A DNA stretch of 64,000 nt from assembly GCA_930633525.1 (NCBI GenBank), contig CAKNFP010000002.1:186001-250000 (forward strand). The letters are read 5' to 3'. The notes beneath the pieces are model-generated. The model ran no database searches, had not been told where the DNA came from, and worked only from the letters and a program-made list of their open reading frames with translations. The DNA is from Hyphomicrobiales bacterium (GTDB lineage Bacteria; Pseudomonadota; Alphaproteobacteria; Rhizobiales; Beijerinckiaceae). Positions within the stretch are counted from its first letter, which is position 1. Every line of letters begins with the position of its first letter. Positions 1-7,993 of this stretch are shown piece after piece. A program made the translations under genes and the position numbers.

Positions 1-95
1 GCGATGCGATGAGTGTCGAGGCTGTCACGCTCGCCTCATCGATGGCCGACAGTTCTTCGTCCAGTGGCGCTTCGATACAGGCAAGGGGGCGATAG
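1..95 (+). CDS. C-terminal tail of an upstream gene (partial), possibly the sugar ABC ATPase
   Basis: A frame open from base 3 ends at TAG 93-95, four bases before the ATG of the permease at 100. The roughly 30 residues are Ser/Ala-rich (SVEAVTLASSMAD) and carry no diagnostic motif. Ribose-type operons usually place an ATPase just upstream of the permease, so this could be its tail. That identity is inference from position only. Confidence 0.35.
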   Translation, partial: DAMSVEAVTLASSMADSSSSSGASIQARGR

Positions 96-99
96 CCAT

Positions 100-1142
100 A
101 TGCAATCGATCAAATCGACAGCTCTGGAGCCGACCATCGTTGAGCTGGAGCAAATGTCGCTCGGTCAAAAAATCAAGAGGTTGATACCTGTCTATGGTCT
201 ATTGATATTTACGCTTCTCATGATCGTAGTTTTCTCAATACTTTTACCGAATACATTTCCAACAATGTTGAATTTACGTTCAATATTGGGCGATAAGGCT
301 ATCATCGCCATTCTGTCGTTGGCCGCGATGATTCCGATGGCGGCAGGGCGCATCGATCTGACGGTCGGCTACGGCATCGTCCTGTGGCACATCCTGGCGA
401 TCGCTTTGCAGACCCGCTTGGGCTTGCCCTGGCCGGGTGCTTGCTGGGACTGCTCAACGGCCTCCTGGTCGAGATTGCGCGCATCGATTCCTTTATTGCG
501 ACGCTCGGCACGGGCACTGTGCTCTATGCGATCGCCCTCTGGTACACGGAGGGTCGCCAGATCGTCGGGATGCTGCCCCCGGGTTTCACGGGCCTCTATT
601 CCTGGCAGCCTTTCGGCATTCCTGTTGTCGCGTTCTACGTTCTGATCATCAGCGTGGTGATGTGGGTCATCATGGCCTATACACCGATCGGCCGTTGCCT
701 CTATGCGATCGGCGCCAATCCGCGTGCGGCGGAACTCAACGGTATTCCCAACAGGCGTTTCATCATCGGGGCTTTCGTCGCGGCGGGGTTTTTGGGCGCC
801 CTGGCCGGCCTGCTGCTGGCGGCACGCCTCAGGATCGGTCAGGCGAGCGTCGGTCTCGAATATCTGTTGCCGGCGCTTGTGGGCGCCTTTCTCGGATCGA
901 CGACGATCCGCCCCGGCCGCGTCAATGTCTGGGGTACGATCGTCGGCGTCGCGATCCTCGCGGTCGGCATATCGGGGATCCAGCAATTCGGCGGAGCCTT
1001 TTACATCGAGCCGCTCTTTAATGGCGTGACCTTGCTGATCGCCATTGGTCTGGCGGGTTACGCACAAAAGCGTCACAGCCGGTTTGTTGCGCGAAGTGTA
1101 CCGAGTGCACCCCAAACTATTCATCGACATCCCGATAGGTGA
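100..1142 (+). pseudogene. Ribose/sugar-type ABC transporter permease, frame-broken
   Basis: Inner-membrane permease of the RbsC type (BPD_transp_2 family), normally 320-350 residues. The N-terminal part (ATG 100, to about base 430) has a cytoplasmic tail, the first hydrophobic helices and the family motif GRIDLTVGYG. The rest (IDSFIATLGTGTVLYAIALW, then the C-terminal GAFLGSTTIRPGRVN region to TGA 1142) lies in the -1 frame. The switch falls at about 418-445, where PWP of one frame meets GCLLGLLNGLL of the other. Homologues I recall have roughly nine more residues there, so a short deletion of 3n+1 bases is likelier than a single lost base. No slippery heptamer is visible, so programmed frameshifting is unlikely. 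The binding protein downstream is also broken. A sequencing or assembly error cannot be excluded. Confidence 0.7.
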
Positions 1143-1190
1143 AATGGTTTTCACCCATCGGGATGCGATAACTTCGGGAGGAAAGATATA

Positions 1191-2299
1191 ATGAACACTG
1201 CCAGAAAACTGAAGTGGGCTGTAACCTATTGCCTGGCGTCTGCCCTGGGCATCGCCACCGCATCCGCTGATGCGGTATCGGACGCGAAGGACTTCGTTGC
1301 CAAGCTGAGCGCGCCGAACGCGCCCTGGAGCGGGCCGACCACGGGGCCGAAAGCCCTGCCGGGCAAGAGCATCATTTATGTATCGACCGACCAGCGCAAC
1401 GGCGGCGCGCGTGGCGCGGGCGAGGGCGTCAAGGCAGCGGCGGCACGGATCGGCTGGACCTTCAAGGAAAGCGACGGTCAGGGCTCCGTCGCGGGCCGCG
1501 CGACCGCTCTCAACCAGGCCATCGCTTCCAAGCCAGACGTCATCGTCCTCGGCGGCATTGATGCGACCGAGCAGGCTGCTGTCATTGAGGAGGCGGCCAA
1601 GCAGGGCATAGTCGTCATCGGCTGGCACGCCTATGGCAAGTCGGGCCCGCACGACAAGCTCCCGATCTTCACCAACATCACAACGGATCCGCTCGAAGTC
1701 GCCCGCGCGGCGGCGTCATATCCCTGCGCCGAGCTGAACGGCAAGGTCGGAGCGGTCATCTTCACCGACAGCACCTATGAAATCGCAGTCAGAAAATCCA
1801 ATGCGATGGCCGAGGTCATCAAGGCTTGCGGCGACAGCAAGGTGCTCGAGATTGTCGATACGCCCCTGGCTGACGCGTCGAACCGCATGCCTCAGCTCAC
1901 GACATCGCTGCTGCAGCGCTACGGCAAGCAATGGACGACGTCGCTGAGCATCAACGATCTGACGTTCGATTTCATGGCGCCCTCGCTTTCAGCGGCGGGG
2001 CTCGGTGGCAAGGACAATCCGGTCGCCATCTCTCCGGTGACGGTAGCGAGGTCGCGTTCCAGCGCATCCGCTCTGGCGAATATCAGGCCGCCACTGTGGC
2101 TGAGCCGCTGATCCTGCAGGGTTGGCAGATCGTGGATGAAGCCAACCGCGCGCTCAGCAAGGAAAAGGAAAGCGGATTCGTCGCTCCGGCTCACCTGTTT
2201 CTGAAGTCGAATATCGAATCCGACGGCGGGCCGAAGAACATCTATGACCCGGGCAACGGCTACGCAGATGCTTATGCCAAGATCTGGGGCGTGAAATAG
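1191..2299 (+). pseudogene. Sugar ABC transporter substrate-binding protein (periplasmic-binding type 1), frameshifted
   Basis: Starts at ATG 1191 behind GGGAGGAAAG. A signal peptide of about 26 residues (hydrophobic core LASALGIATASA) is followed by a ribose-binding-type fold (VIVLGGIDATEQAAVIEEAAKQGIVVIGWHA split below the reporting limit: VIVLGGIDATEQ, then GIVVIGWHA). Reading is continuous to about base 2030 (NPVAIS). It then resumes in the -1 frame as GDGSEVAFQRIRSGEYQAAT and runs to TAG 2299. One missing base near 2025-2040 explains this. Restored length is about 369 residues, normal for the family. The unshifted frame ends early, at 2111, without the C-terminal lobe. It would partner the broken permease 49 bases upstream. 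The possible substrate is a sugar or polyol, not determinable here. Confidence 0.72.
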
Positions 2300-2390
2300 C
2301 CCCGAGGACCGCGGAGGCGGCACGGGCCGCCTCCGACGACGACCGCCATTCCTGCATTCTCCCGGCCTTCGAACAACAGGACGTTCACAC

Positions 2391-3644
2391 ATGTCCGCGC
2401 CCCATCTTCCAAAGCCTGACTTCTCGAAGAACATGACGCTCATCGGTCATAGCGACCAAGGCGGCAGGCCCGACGGTGTGCAGCTGATGGTCAACAAAGG
2501 CTATGCTTATATCGGCCACATGTTCTCCAAGGGCTTCAGCGTGATCGACGTCCGCGATCCGCGCAATCCGGTCGCCGTCGAGTACATCGCGGCACCACCC
2601 AATACATGGAACATCCATCTGCAGACCCACGGCGATCTGCTTCTGGTGATCAACGCCAAGGACATGTTCGCCTCCGCCGAATTCCAGGACGAGAAAGCCT
2701 ATTACACCGGCCAGATCGGCAAGAAGGTCGGCACGGCGTCGGGCACTGTTACGGAGCGCGACTGGACTGCGGGGATGAGCGTCTACGACATCTCCACGCC
2801 GGGTAAACCACGCAAGATCGGTTTCATGCCCGTCAATGGCGGCGGCATCCACCGCATCTGGTATACGGGGGGGCGCTACGCCCATGCGTCGGCGCTTCTC
2901 GACGGCTTCACCGACTACATCTTCATAACCATCGATATGTCCGATCCCGCCAACCCCGTCGAGGCGGGACGCTATTGGCTGCCGGGCATGAATGAGGCGG
3001 CCGGCGAGGTGCCGACGTCTGACAGACGCGCGGGCCTCCATCACGCCACGGTGTCGGGTGATACGGCCTATGGTGCCTGGCGCGACGCTGGCCTCGTCAT
3101 CATCGATGTGAAAGATCCCACCAAGCCCGCGCTGAAGCTGCACAAGAACTGGTCTCCCCCGTTCAATGGCGGGACGCATAATTGCCTGATGTTGCCTGAT
3201 CGGGATCTTCTGGTCGTGGCCGACGAGGCGGTTCTGGACAACTACGAGGACGGTTTCAAGCCGATCTGGCTTTTCGACATGCGCGATCCCGGCAACCCGA
3301 TCAGCATCTCGACTTTTCCTGAACCGGCCGAAGCCGACTACAAGTCAAAGGGGGGCCATTTTGGGCCACACAATATCTACGAAAATCGACCGGATGGCCT
3401 TGTCAGTTCGGAGCTCATCTTCGCGACATACCAGAACGCAGGAGTTCGTGTCTTCGATATCCGGAATCCCTATCGTCCCGAAGAAGTCGGCGCATTTGTG
3501 CCACCGGAGCCGGCGAGGCTTGTGGATAAGCGCCCCAACCGCAAGAAGGTGATCCAGAGCTGTGATGTCTATGTCGACAAAGCTGGGCTGGTCTACACCA
3601 ACGATTACAACGGCGGTCTCTTTATTCTCGAATTCAAGGGCTGA
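2391..3644 (+). CDS. LVIVD-repeat beta-propeller protein
   Basis: 417 residues, no signal peptide, so probably cytoplasmic. Repeated blade units of the LVIVD type are visible: GFSVIDVRDPRNPVAVEY, MSVYDISTPGKPRKIGF, IFITIDMSDPANPVEAGRYW, GLVIIDVKDPTKPALKLH, IWLFDMRDPGNPISISTF and VRVFDIRNPYRPEEVGAF. That gives at least six blades, each with a D-x-R/S-(D/N)-P turn. Such propellers usually bind partners or ligands, and no catalytic residues can be assigned. It lies 91 bases behind the broken binding-protein gene, on the same strand, and could be the last gene of that operon. It is intact although the transporter upstream is not. A sugar-metabolism role is inferred from position only. Confidence 0.8.
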   Translation: MSAPHLPKPDFSKNMTLIGHSDQGGRPDGVQLMVNKGYAYIGHMFSKGFSVIDVRDPRNPVAVEYIAAPPNTWNIHLQTHGDLLLVINAKDMFASAEFQDEKAYYTGQIGKKVGTASGTVTERDWTAGMSVYDISTPGKPRKIGFMPVNGGGIHRIWYTGGRYAHASALLDGFTDYIFITIDMSDPANPVEAGRYWLPGMNEAAGEVPTSDRRAGLHHATVSGDTAYGAWRDAGLVIIDVKDPTKPALKLHKNWSPPFNGGTHNCLMLPDRDLLVVADEAVLDNYEDGFKPIWLFDMRDPGNPISISTFPEPAEADYKSKGGHFGPHNIYENRPDGLVSSELIFATYQNAGVRVFDIRNPYRPEEVGAFVPPEPARLVDKRPNRKKVIQSCDVYVDKAGLVYTNDYNGGLFILEFKG

Positions 3645-3978
3645 GATGTCTTCTTCATCGCACTCAAGCCTTCCGGCCTGGCCGGCTTTCGATGGCATGG
3701 AGTGCGAATGTGGGCTCCTCCGACGGAGGCGGATGGTGTTGGAGCGCTCCCCGCGCTCCAAAGATCGCCACGCTTTGCCGATGTCCCTCCCGCAGCAGCG
3801 TTGTCGATGACGATCGTCCCGATCCGACACATCGACCGATGGCTGTGTGACGGCGCGCAAGCCTGCCAGCCTCGTAGGTCCGCCAATCCCATGAAGAGGC
3901 AGCGGCGCATCGAAGCGGCGCCTGCTCCCCAAAGGTAACTGGAGTCCGTGGCTGTCCCGTCACGGAGGAGAATGTGAC
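3645..3978 (+). other. Intergenic, 334 bp
   Basis: Between the LVIVD gene and the MFS gene. No convincing gene, repeat or RNA seen. It presumably carries the MFS promoter. A ribosome-binding site GGAGGAGAA precedes ATG 3979. Confidence 0.5.
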
Positions 3979-5154
3979 ATGGCCGCTTCCGCTGACCGGG
4001 CCTCCCGGGCGCCGCTACCCCTGCAAATCTACGCCCTGACCGCGGCAGCCTTCGCAATCGGCACCACGGAATTCGTGATCATGGGGTTGCTGCCGGAGAT
4101 CGCAACCGATCTCCAGGTCTCCATCCCGGCAGCCGGGTTTCTCGTTGCCGGCTATGCCCTGGGAGTGGTCGCCGGGGCGCCGGTCCTGACACTCGGCACC
4201 CTTCGCCTGGAACGCAAATCCCTTCTGCTCAGTCTCATGGGCCTTTTCATCGCGGGGAACGTCATTGCCGCCGTGGCGCCGAACTATGCCGTCCTGATGA
4301 TCGCGCGCGTCGTCGCCGCGCTTTGCCATGGTACCTTCTTCGGCGTCGGCGCGGTGGTTGCCGCCAGTCTTGTGCCGGCGGAACGACAGGCCAGCGCCAT
4401 CGCCTTGATGTTCACCGGCTTGGCTCTGGCCAACATCCTGGGCGTACCGGGAGGGACGGTCGTCGGACAGATGTTCGGCTGGCGCGCCACGTTCTGGTGC
4501 GTCAGCGCCATAGGCGGACTGGCTGCTGTCGCGATCGCACTGTTGATCCGTCCGATGCCCGCCCCACCATCGAAGGGGCTGGCATCCGAATTCACGGCTT
4601 TGCGCAATCCGGGATTGTGGATGGCCCTTGGCACGACGGTATTCGGCTTTGGCGGTGTCTTCGTCATCCTCACCTTCATCGCACCCATTCTCCGCGGCGC
4701 GACAGGCATGTCCCCGGACACGGTGGCCATCGCGCTTCTCGTCTTTGGGGCGGGCCTCACCCTCGGCAATCCCGTCGGTGGCCGGCTCGCAGATCGCGCG
4801 CTGATGCCATCGTTGATCGCCATTCTGGCGGCACTGTCACTCATTCAGCTGCTGTTCGGCTGGGCGATGTTTCATCTCGCCCCGACATACCTGTTGTTGT
4901 TCTGCTGGGGCGTTGCGGCTTTCGCCACGATCGCTCCGCTGCAGACGCGGGTGGTGCTGTCCTCGCCGGCAGCACCCGCCCTGGCCTCGTCATTGAACAT
5001 CGCTGGGTTTAACCTCGGTAATGCAGGAGGCGCCGCTGTCGGGGGAGCTTTGATCGACCATGGCTTCGGCTTTCCCGCTTTGGCCGTCGCGGGCGCTGCA
5101 ATGACGGCATGTGGGCTCGCGCTGGCCATCGCAAATGCTCGACTTCAGGGCTGA
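3979..5154 (+). CDS. MFS transporter, DHA1 family (drug/arabinose-efflux type)
   Basis: 391 residues with about twelve hydrophobic helices, the normal size for DHA1 proton antiporters. The N-terminal helix carries FAIGTTEFVIMGLLPEIA, characteristic of the AraJ/NepI/YdhP branch. The loop between helices 2 and 3 has LRLERKSLLL in place of the usual G-x-x-x-D-R-x-G-R-R/K. It is an inner-membrane exporter of small organic molecules (sugars, nucleosides, drugs), and the substrate cannot be told from sequence. It stands alone, with 334 bp before it and 342 bp after it. The start is fixed by GGAGGAGAATGTGAC just upstream of ATG 3979. Confidence 0.85.
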   Translation: MAASADRASRAPLPLQIYALTAAAFAIGTTEFVIMGLLPEIATDLQVSIPAAGFLVAGYALGVVAGAPVLTLGTLRLERKSLLLSLMGLFIAGNVIAAVAPNYAVLMIARVVAALCHGTFFGVGAVVAASLVPAERQASAIALMFTGLALANILGVPGGTVVGQMFGWRATFWCVSAIGGLAAVAIALLIRPMPAPPSKGLASEFTALRNPGLWMALGTTVFGFGGVFVILTFIAPILRGATGMSPDTVAIALLVFGAGLTLGNPVGGRLADRALMPSLIAILAALSLIQLLFGWAMFHLAPTYLLLFCWGVAAFATIAPLQTRVVLSSPAAPALASSLNIAGFNLGNAGGAAVGGALIDHGFGFPALAVAGAAMTACGLALAIANARLQG

Positions 5155-5496
5155 TCGGACCCGAATGGGAAGGGCAAAAGCCGAGGCCTGCCGGTTCATC
5201 GGCCTTTGTGAGGCCTCGGTATGGACAGAAATCCGGAACGGGGCTTACCGCGCAGACGCGTGTGACCGCCACCACGCCATTTGCAGGTGAAAACTCCGAC
5301 CCGATCGCCGCCCGCCGGAGCCTCGCTTTGCGTCACCTTGAGAAAAAAAATCGACGCGATATTCTGATTGAAGATTGAAGGGTTCCTGCCGCCCGATTCT
5401 TGAAGCTTCTGTGCCGACGGGACTACGGCATGACAGAACGTCTCGATTGGCTCACATATATGCTTGTTTATGTCGCGAATACGCAGTCGCCATTTT
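5155..5496 (+). other. Intergenic, 342 bp, with one stem-loop
   Basis: Separates the MFS gene from the convergent aldolase gene. It contains the inverted repeat described at 5181-5219 and turns AT-richer after 5335. No gene supported. Confidence 0.5.
5181..5219 (+). terminator. Candidate stem-loop terminator after the MFS gene
   Basis: Perfect 9-bp inverted repeat CCGAGGCCT (5181-5189) / AGGCCTCGG (5211-5219). A nested GCCG/CGGC lies inside the 21-nt loop. It sits 27 bp after the MFS stop codon. No run of T follows, so intrinsic termination is uncertain. Confidence 0.35.
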
Positions 5497-6267
5497 TTAG
5501 ATGGCTTTGTATTTTTTCAGTTGCAGGCTGGCTGCCTCTCGTAGGAAGCCGACGTCTGAGCCAATGGCCACGAAGTCTGCGCCTGTTGCCGTGTAAAGTG
5601 CGAGCAGCTCTGGATCGGAGGTGAGAATCCCTGCCGGCTTGCCTGCCGCCTTGATCCGGCGCAATGCGTCGCATACCGCCTGGCGCACAGCCTCGTGTCC
5701 GGGCTGGCCGAGATAGCCAAGATCTGCTGCGAGATCGGCAGGGCCGATGAAAAGGCCGTCCACGCCCTCGATCGTCGCGATGTCCTCGATGGCGGCAACA
5801 CCGCGTGCGGATTCGATTTGTGCCAGCAGGCAGATCTGGTCATCAGCGGTTCTGAGGTAATCGCCGATCTCGCCGAAGCCCGAGGCGCGCGCCAATGCCG
5901 CTCCGACCCCGCGAACCCCATGGGGAGGATAGCGCACCGCCGCCACGAGATCGCGCGCCTGTGCCGCGCTTTCCACCATCGGGATGAGAAACGTCCGTGC
6001 GCCGCCGTCGAGCAGTTGTTTGAGCATCCATGCTTCGCCGATCGGTGGTCGGATCACCGGCTCCACGGGATAAGGCGCAATGGCCTGCATCTGCGCGACC
6101 GCCGACCGCAGATCATTGGGAGCGTGCTCCAGATCGATCACCAGCCAGTCATAGCCGACACGCGCCACCAGTTCGGCGCTGAGCGCATTGCCGAGCGCCA
6201 GCCAGAGGCCGGTCTGGCGCCGCCGCGCGGCCAATGCTTCCTTGAAGGAGTTCACGGGGGCGGGCAT
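5497..6267 (-). CDS. hpaI: HpcH/HpaI-type aldolase
   Basis: 256 residues, the usual length of class II pyruvate aldolases such as 4-hydroxy-2-oxoheptanedioate aldolase. Such enzymes cleave 4-hydroxy-2-oxo acids to pyruvate and an aldehyde (succinic semialdehyde in the homoprotocatechuate pathway). Family motifs are visible in order: GYDWLVIDLEHAPND (metal/base region), PVIRPP, GARTFLIPMVES, YPPHGVRG, LLAQIESARGV (metal-binding Glu) and GLFIGPADLAADLG (metal-binding Asp region). It is the last gene of the eight-gene minus-strand operon, 9 bp behind the hydratase. GAGAGG precedes the ATG at 6267. The true aldehyde product depends on the unknown substrate of the operon. Confidence 0.88.
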   Translation of the reverse strand: MPAPVNSFKEALAARRRQTGLWLALGNALSAELVARVGYDWLVIDLEHAPNDLRSAVAQMQAIAPYPVEPVIRPPIGEAWMLKQLLDGGARTFLIPMVESAAQARDLVAAVRYPPHGVRGVGAALARASGFGEIGDYLRTADDQICLLAQIESARGVAAIEDIATIEGVDGLFIGPADLAADLGYLGQPGHEAVRQAVCDALRRIKAAGKPAGILTSDPELLALYTATGADFVAIGSDVGFLREAASLQLKKYKAI

Positions 6268-6276
6268 GCAAACCTC

Positions 6277-7077
6277 TCAGGCGAAATGGCAGGCGATGGT
6301 GCCGAGCGGGCCGAAATCGGCATTGATCGTCGCGCCGGGCGGGCACTCGACCGGGCGGATGAACGAGCCGCTCAACACGATCTGTCCGGCCTCGAGCTTG
6401 TGGCCGTTGACGGCCAGCCGGTCGGCGAGCCAGGCGATCCCCTTGGCTGGGTGATTGAGCACGCCGGCGCCGAGGCCGGTCTCTTCCACCACAGCGTTGC
6501 AAGAGACGATCGCTCCAGCCCAGCGAAGGTCGAAGTCCTGCGGGCGCATCGGCCGCCCACCGAGCACGAACCCGGCATTGGCCGCATTGTCGGCGATGGT
6601 GTCGCAGACATTGCGGAGCGTGCCGGTGGCAGGATCGCGGCGCTGAATGCGTGTGTCGAGGATTTCGAGCACCGGCACCACATGGTCGGTGGCGTCCATC
6701 ACCTCGTGCACACTGGCGCCGACACCGGGATCACGCTTCATCACGAAGGCGAGTTCGGCCTCCACGCGCGGCTGAATAAAGCGCCCGGCCGGAATGGTGG
6801 CGCCGTCATCAAACCGCATGCTGGCCAGCAGATACCCTGAATCCGGTGTGTCGATGGCGAGCGCGTGCTGCATCGCGCGCGAGGTAAGGCCGATTTTCCA
6901 GCCAACGTGGCGATCCCCCTCCGCGAGCTTGGCGGCGACGAAGGCTTTCTGAATGCGGTAGGCATCGGCCATGTCCATATGGGGATGGCGCAAGCTCAGC
7001 AGGGCGATCTGGCGCCGCTCCCGCTCTGCATTCACCAGGTCCGCCGCAGCCGTTGCGATGTCGCTTTCGCTCAGCAT
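6277..7077 (-). CDS. hpaH: 2-oxo-hept-4-ene-1,7-dioate hydratase family
   Basis: 266 residues, matching HpaH/MhpD-type hydratases, which add water to a 2-oxo-enoate before aldol cleavage. Visible motifs: VGWKIGLTS near residue 40, EAELAFVMKRD around 100, ADNAANAGFVLGG, and the C-terminal LSGSFIRPVECPPGATINADF. The frame stays open 82 codons upstream. The start at 7077 is chosen because GGGAGGCCATTTG precedes it and its ATG overlaps the TGA of the preceding gene (TGATG), a translational-coupling arrangement. It supplies the substrate of the HpaI-type aldolase 9 bp downstream. The closest alternative reading is a 2-hydroxypenta-2,4-dienoate hydratase. Confidence 0.86.
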   Translation of the reverse strand: MLSESDIATAAADLVNAERERRQIALLSLRHPHMDMADAYRIQKAFVAAKLAEGDRHVGWKIGLTSRAMQHALAIDTPDSGYLLASMRFDDGATIPAGRFIQPRVEAELAFVMKRDPGVGASVHEVMDATDHVVPVLEILDTRIQRRDPATGTLRNVCDTIADNAANAGFVLGGRPMRPQDFDLRWAGAIVSCNAVVEETGLGAGVLNHPAKGIAWLADRLAVNGHKLEAGQIVLSGSFIRPVECPPGATINADFGPLGTIACHFA

Positions 7078-7937
7078 CAAATGGCCTCCCGCTGCACGCG
7101 GTTCTCGAGGGTCCCGATTCCCGAGACGCTCACCCGAACGGCATCGCCGTCGACAAGGTAACGAGGTGGGTCGAAGCGCGCACCAGAGCCCGTCGGCGTG
7201 CCTGTGACGATGATGTCGCCGGGCAGCAAGGCGGTGAAGGCGGAGATATAGCTGATCAGATAGTCGAGCGGGAAGAGCATGCGACCCGCCACGTCGTCCT
7301 GGCGAAGCTCGTCGTTCACCCACGAGGAGACGCGCAATTCCTTGAGCTCACCGGCATCGCCGACGGGGACGATCCAGGGGCCGATGCTGCCCGACTTCTC
7401 GAAGTTCTTACCCTGGGTCACGTTGAACTTCGCATGGCGCATCCAATCGCGGACACTACCCTCGTTGCAGATGCTGACGCCGAAGATATGCGAGAGAGCG
7501 GTCTCGCGCGCTATGCGACGGCCAGCCTTGCCGATGACGACAACGATCTCGCCCTCGTAGTCGAACTGCGGTGATTCCGGCGGCAACATCAATGGCTCAC
7601 CATGGCCGGTGAAGGATCCGCGGGTGCGCAGGAACATACTCGGATACTTCGGGGCTTCCGATCCGTCCTTATACTCGGCGTTGCGGTCCGGATAGTTCAC
7701 ACCGATGCAGATGATCTTGTCGGCATCGGGAACGGGGATCCGATAGCGGATCTCGTTTTTCGCGAAATCGACCGGGGCTTCGGCGGCGACGCGCTGGGCG
7801 GCTTGGAGCCCGTCTGGGGCGCCAATGAGCGCGCGCATGGAGGAAAAGCTGGTCCGAGCGCCGAGGTCGGCAATACCGTGCTCGTGTTCCACGCCGAAGC
7901 TCTCGTGACTGCCGGCGACAAAGCTGAGAAGTTTCAT
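7077..7937 (-). CDS. Fumarylacetoacetate hydrolase family protein (HpaG-like)
   Basis: 286 residues, single FAH domain. FAH-fold enzymes break C-C bonds or decarboxylate/isomerise 2-oxo-dienoates. Motifs: IICIGVNYPDRNAEY, FLRTRGSFTGHG, the metal site YEGEIVVVIGK, SICNEGSVRDW (usually ND in place of NE), and GDIIVTGTPTGSG. In the homoprotocatechuate pathway HpaG does the decarboxylation/isomerisation, but E. coli HpaG is a tandem-domain protein of over 400 residues whereas this one has a single domain. MKLLSF at 7937 is preferred over a further upstream ATG (7982) because the family begins there. Coupled by TGATG to the hydratase. Acylpyruvase or ureidoglycolate-lyase-like activity are alternatives. 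Confidence 0.82.
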   Translation of the reverse strand: MKLLSFVAGSHESFGVEHEHGIADLGARTSFSSMRALIGAPDGLQAAQRVAAEAPVDFAKNEIRYRIPVPDADKIICIGVNYPDRNAEYKDGSEAPKYPSMFLRTRGSFTGHGEPLMLPPESPQFDYEGEIVVVIGKAGRRIARETALSHIFGVSICNEGSVRDWMRHAKFNVTQGKNFEKSGSIGPWIVPVGDAGELKELRVSSWVNDELRQDDVAGRMLFPLDYLISYISAFTALLPGDIIVTGTPTGSGARFDPPRYLVDGDAVRVSVSGIGTLENRVQREAI

Positions 7938-7993
7938 ATCCAAAGTCCTAGGGAAAGGCTGGGAAGGGAAGGAGCCGCGCATGCGGGCGCCGT

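Noticed and set aside
418..445. Programmed ribosomal frameshift in the permease gene
   Set aside because: No slippery heptamer or downstream pseudoknot is evident, codons seem to be missing, and the next gene in the operon has an independent break.
369..1652. 427-codon open frame on the minus strand
   Set aside because: It runs antisense across the broken permease and binding-protein genes, has His/Arg/Asp-rich composition typical of shadow frames in GC-rich DNA, and matches no family.
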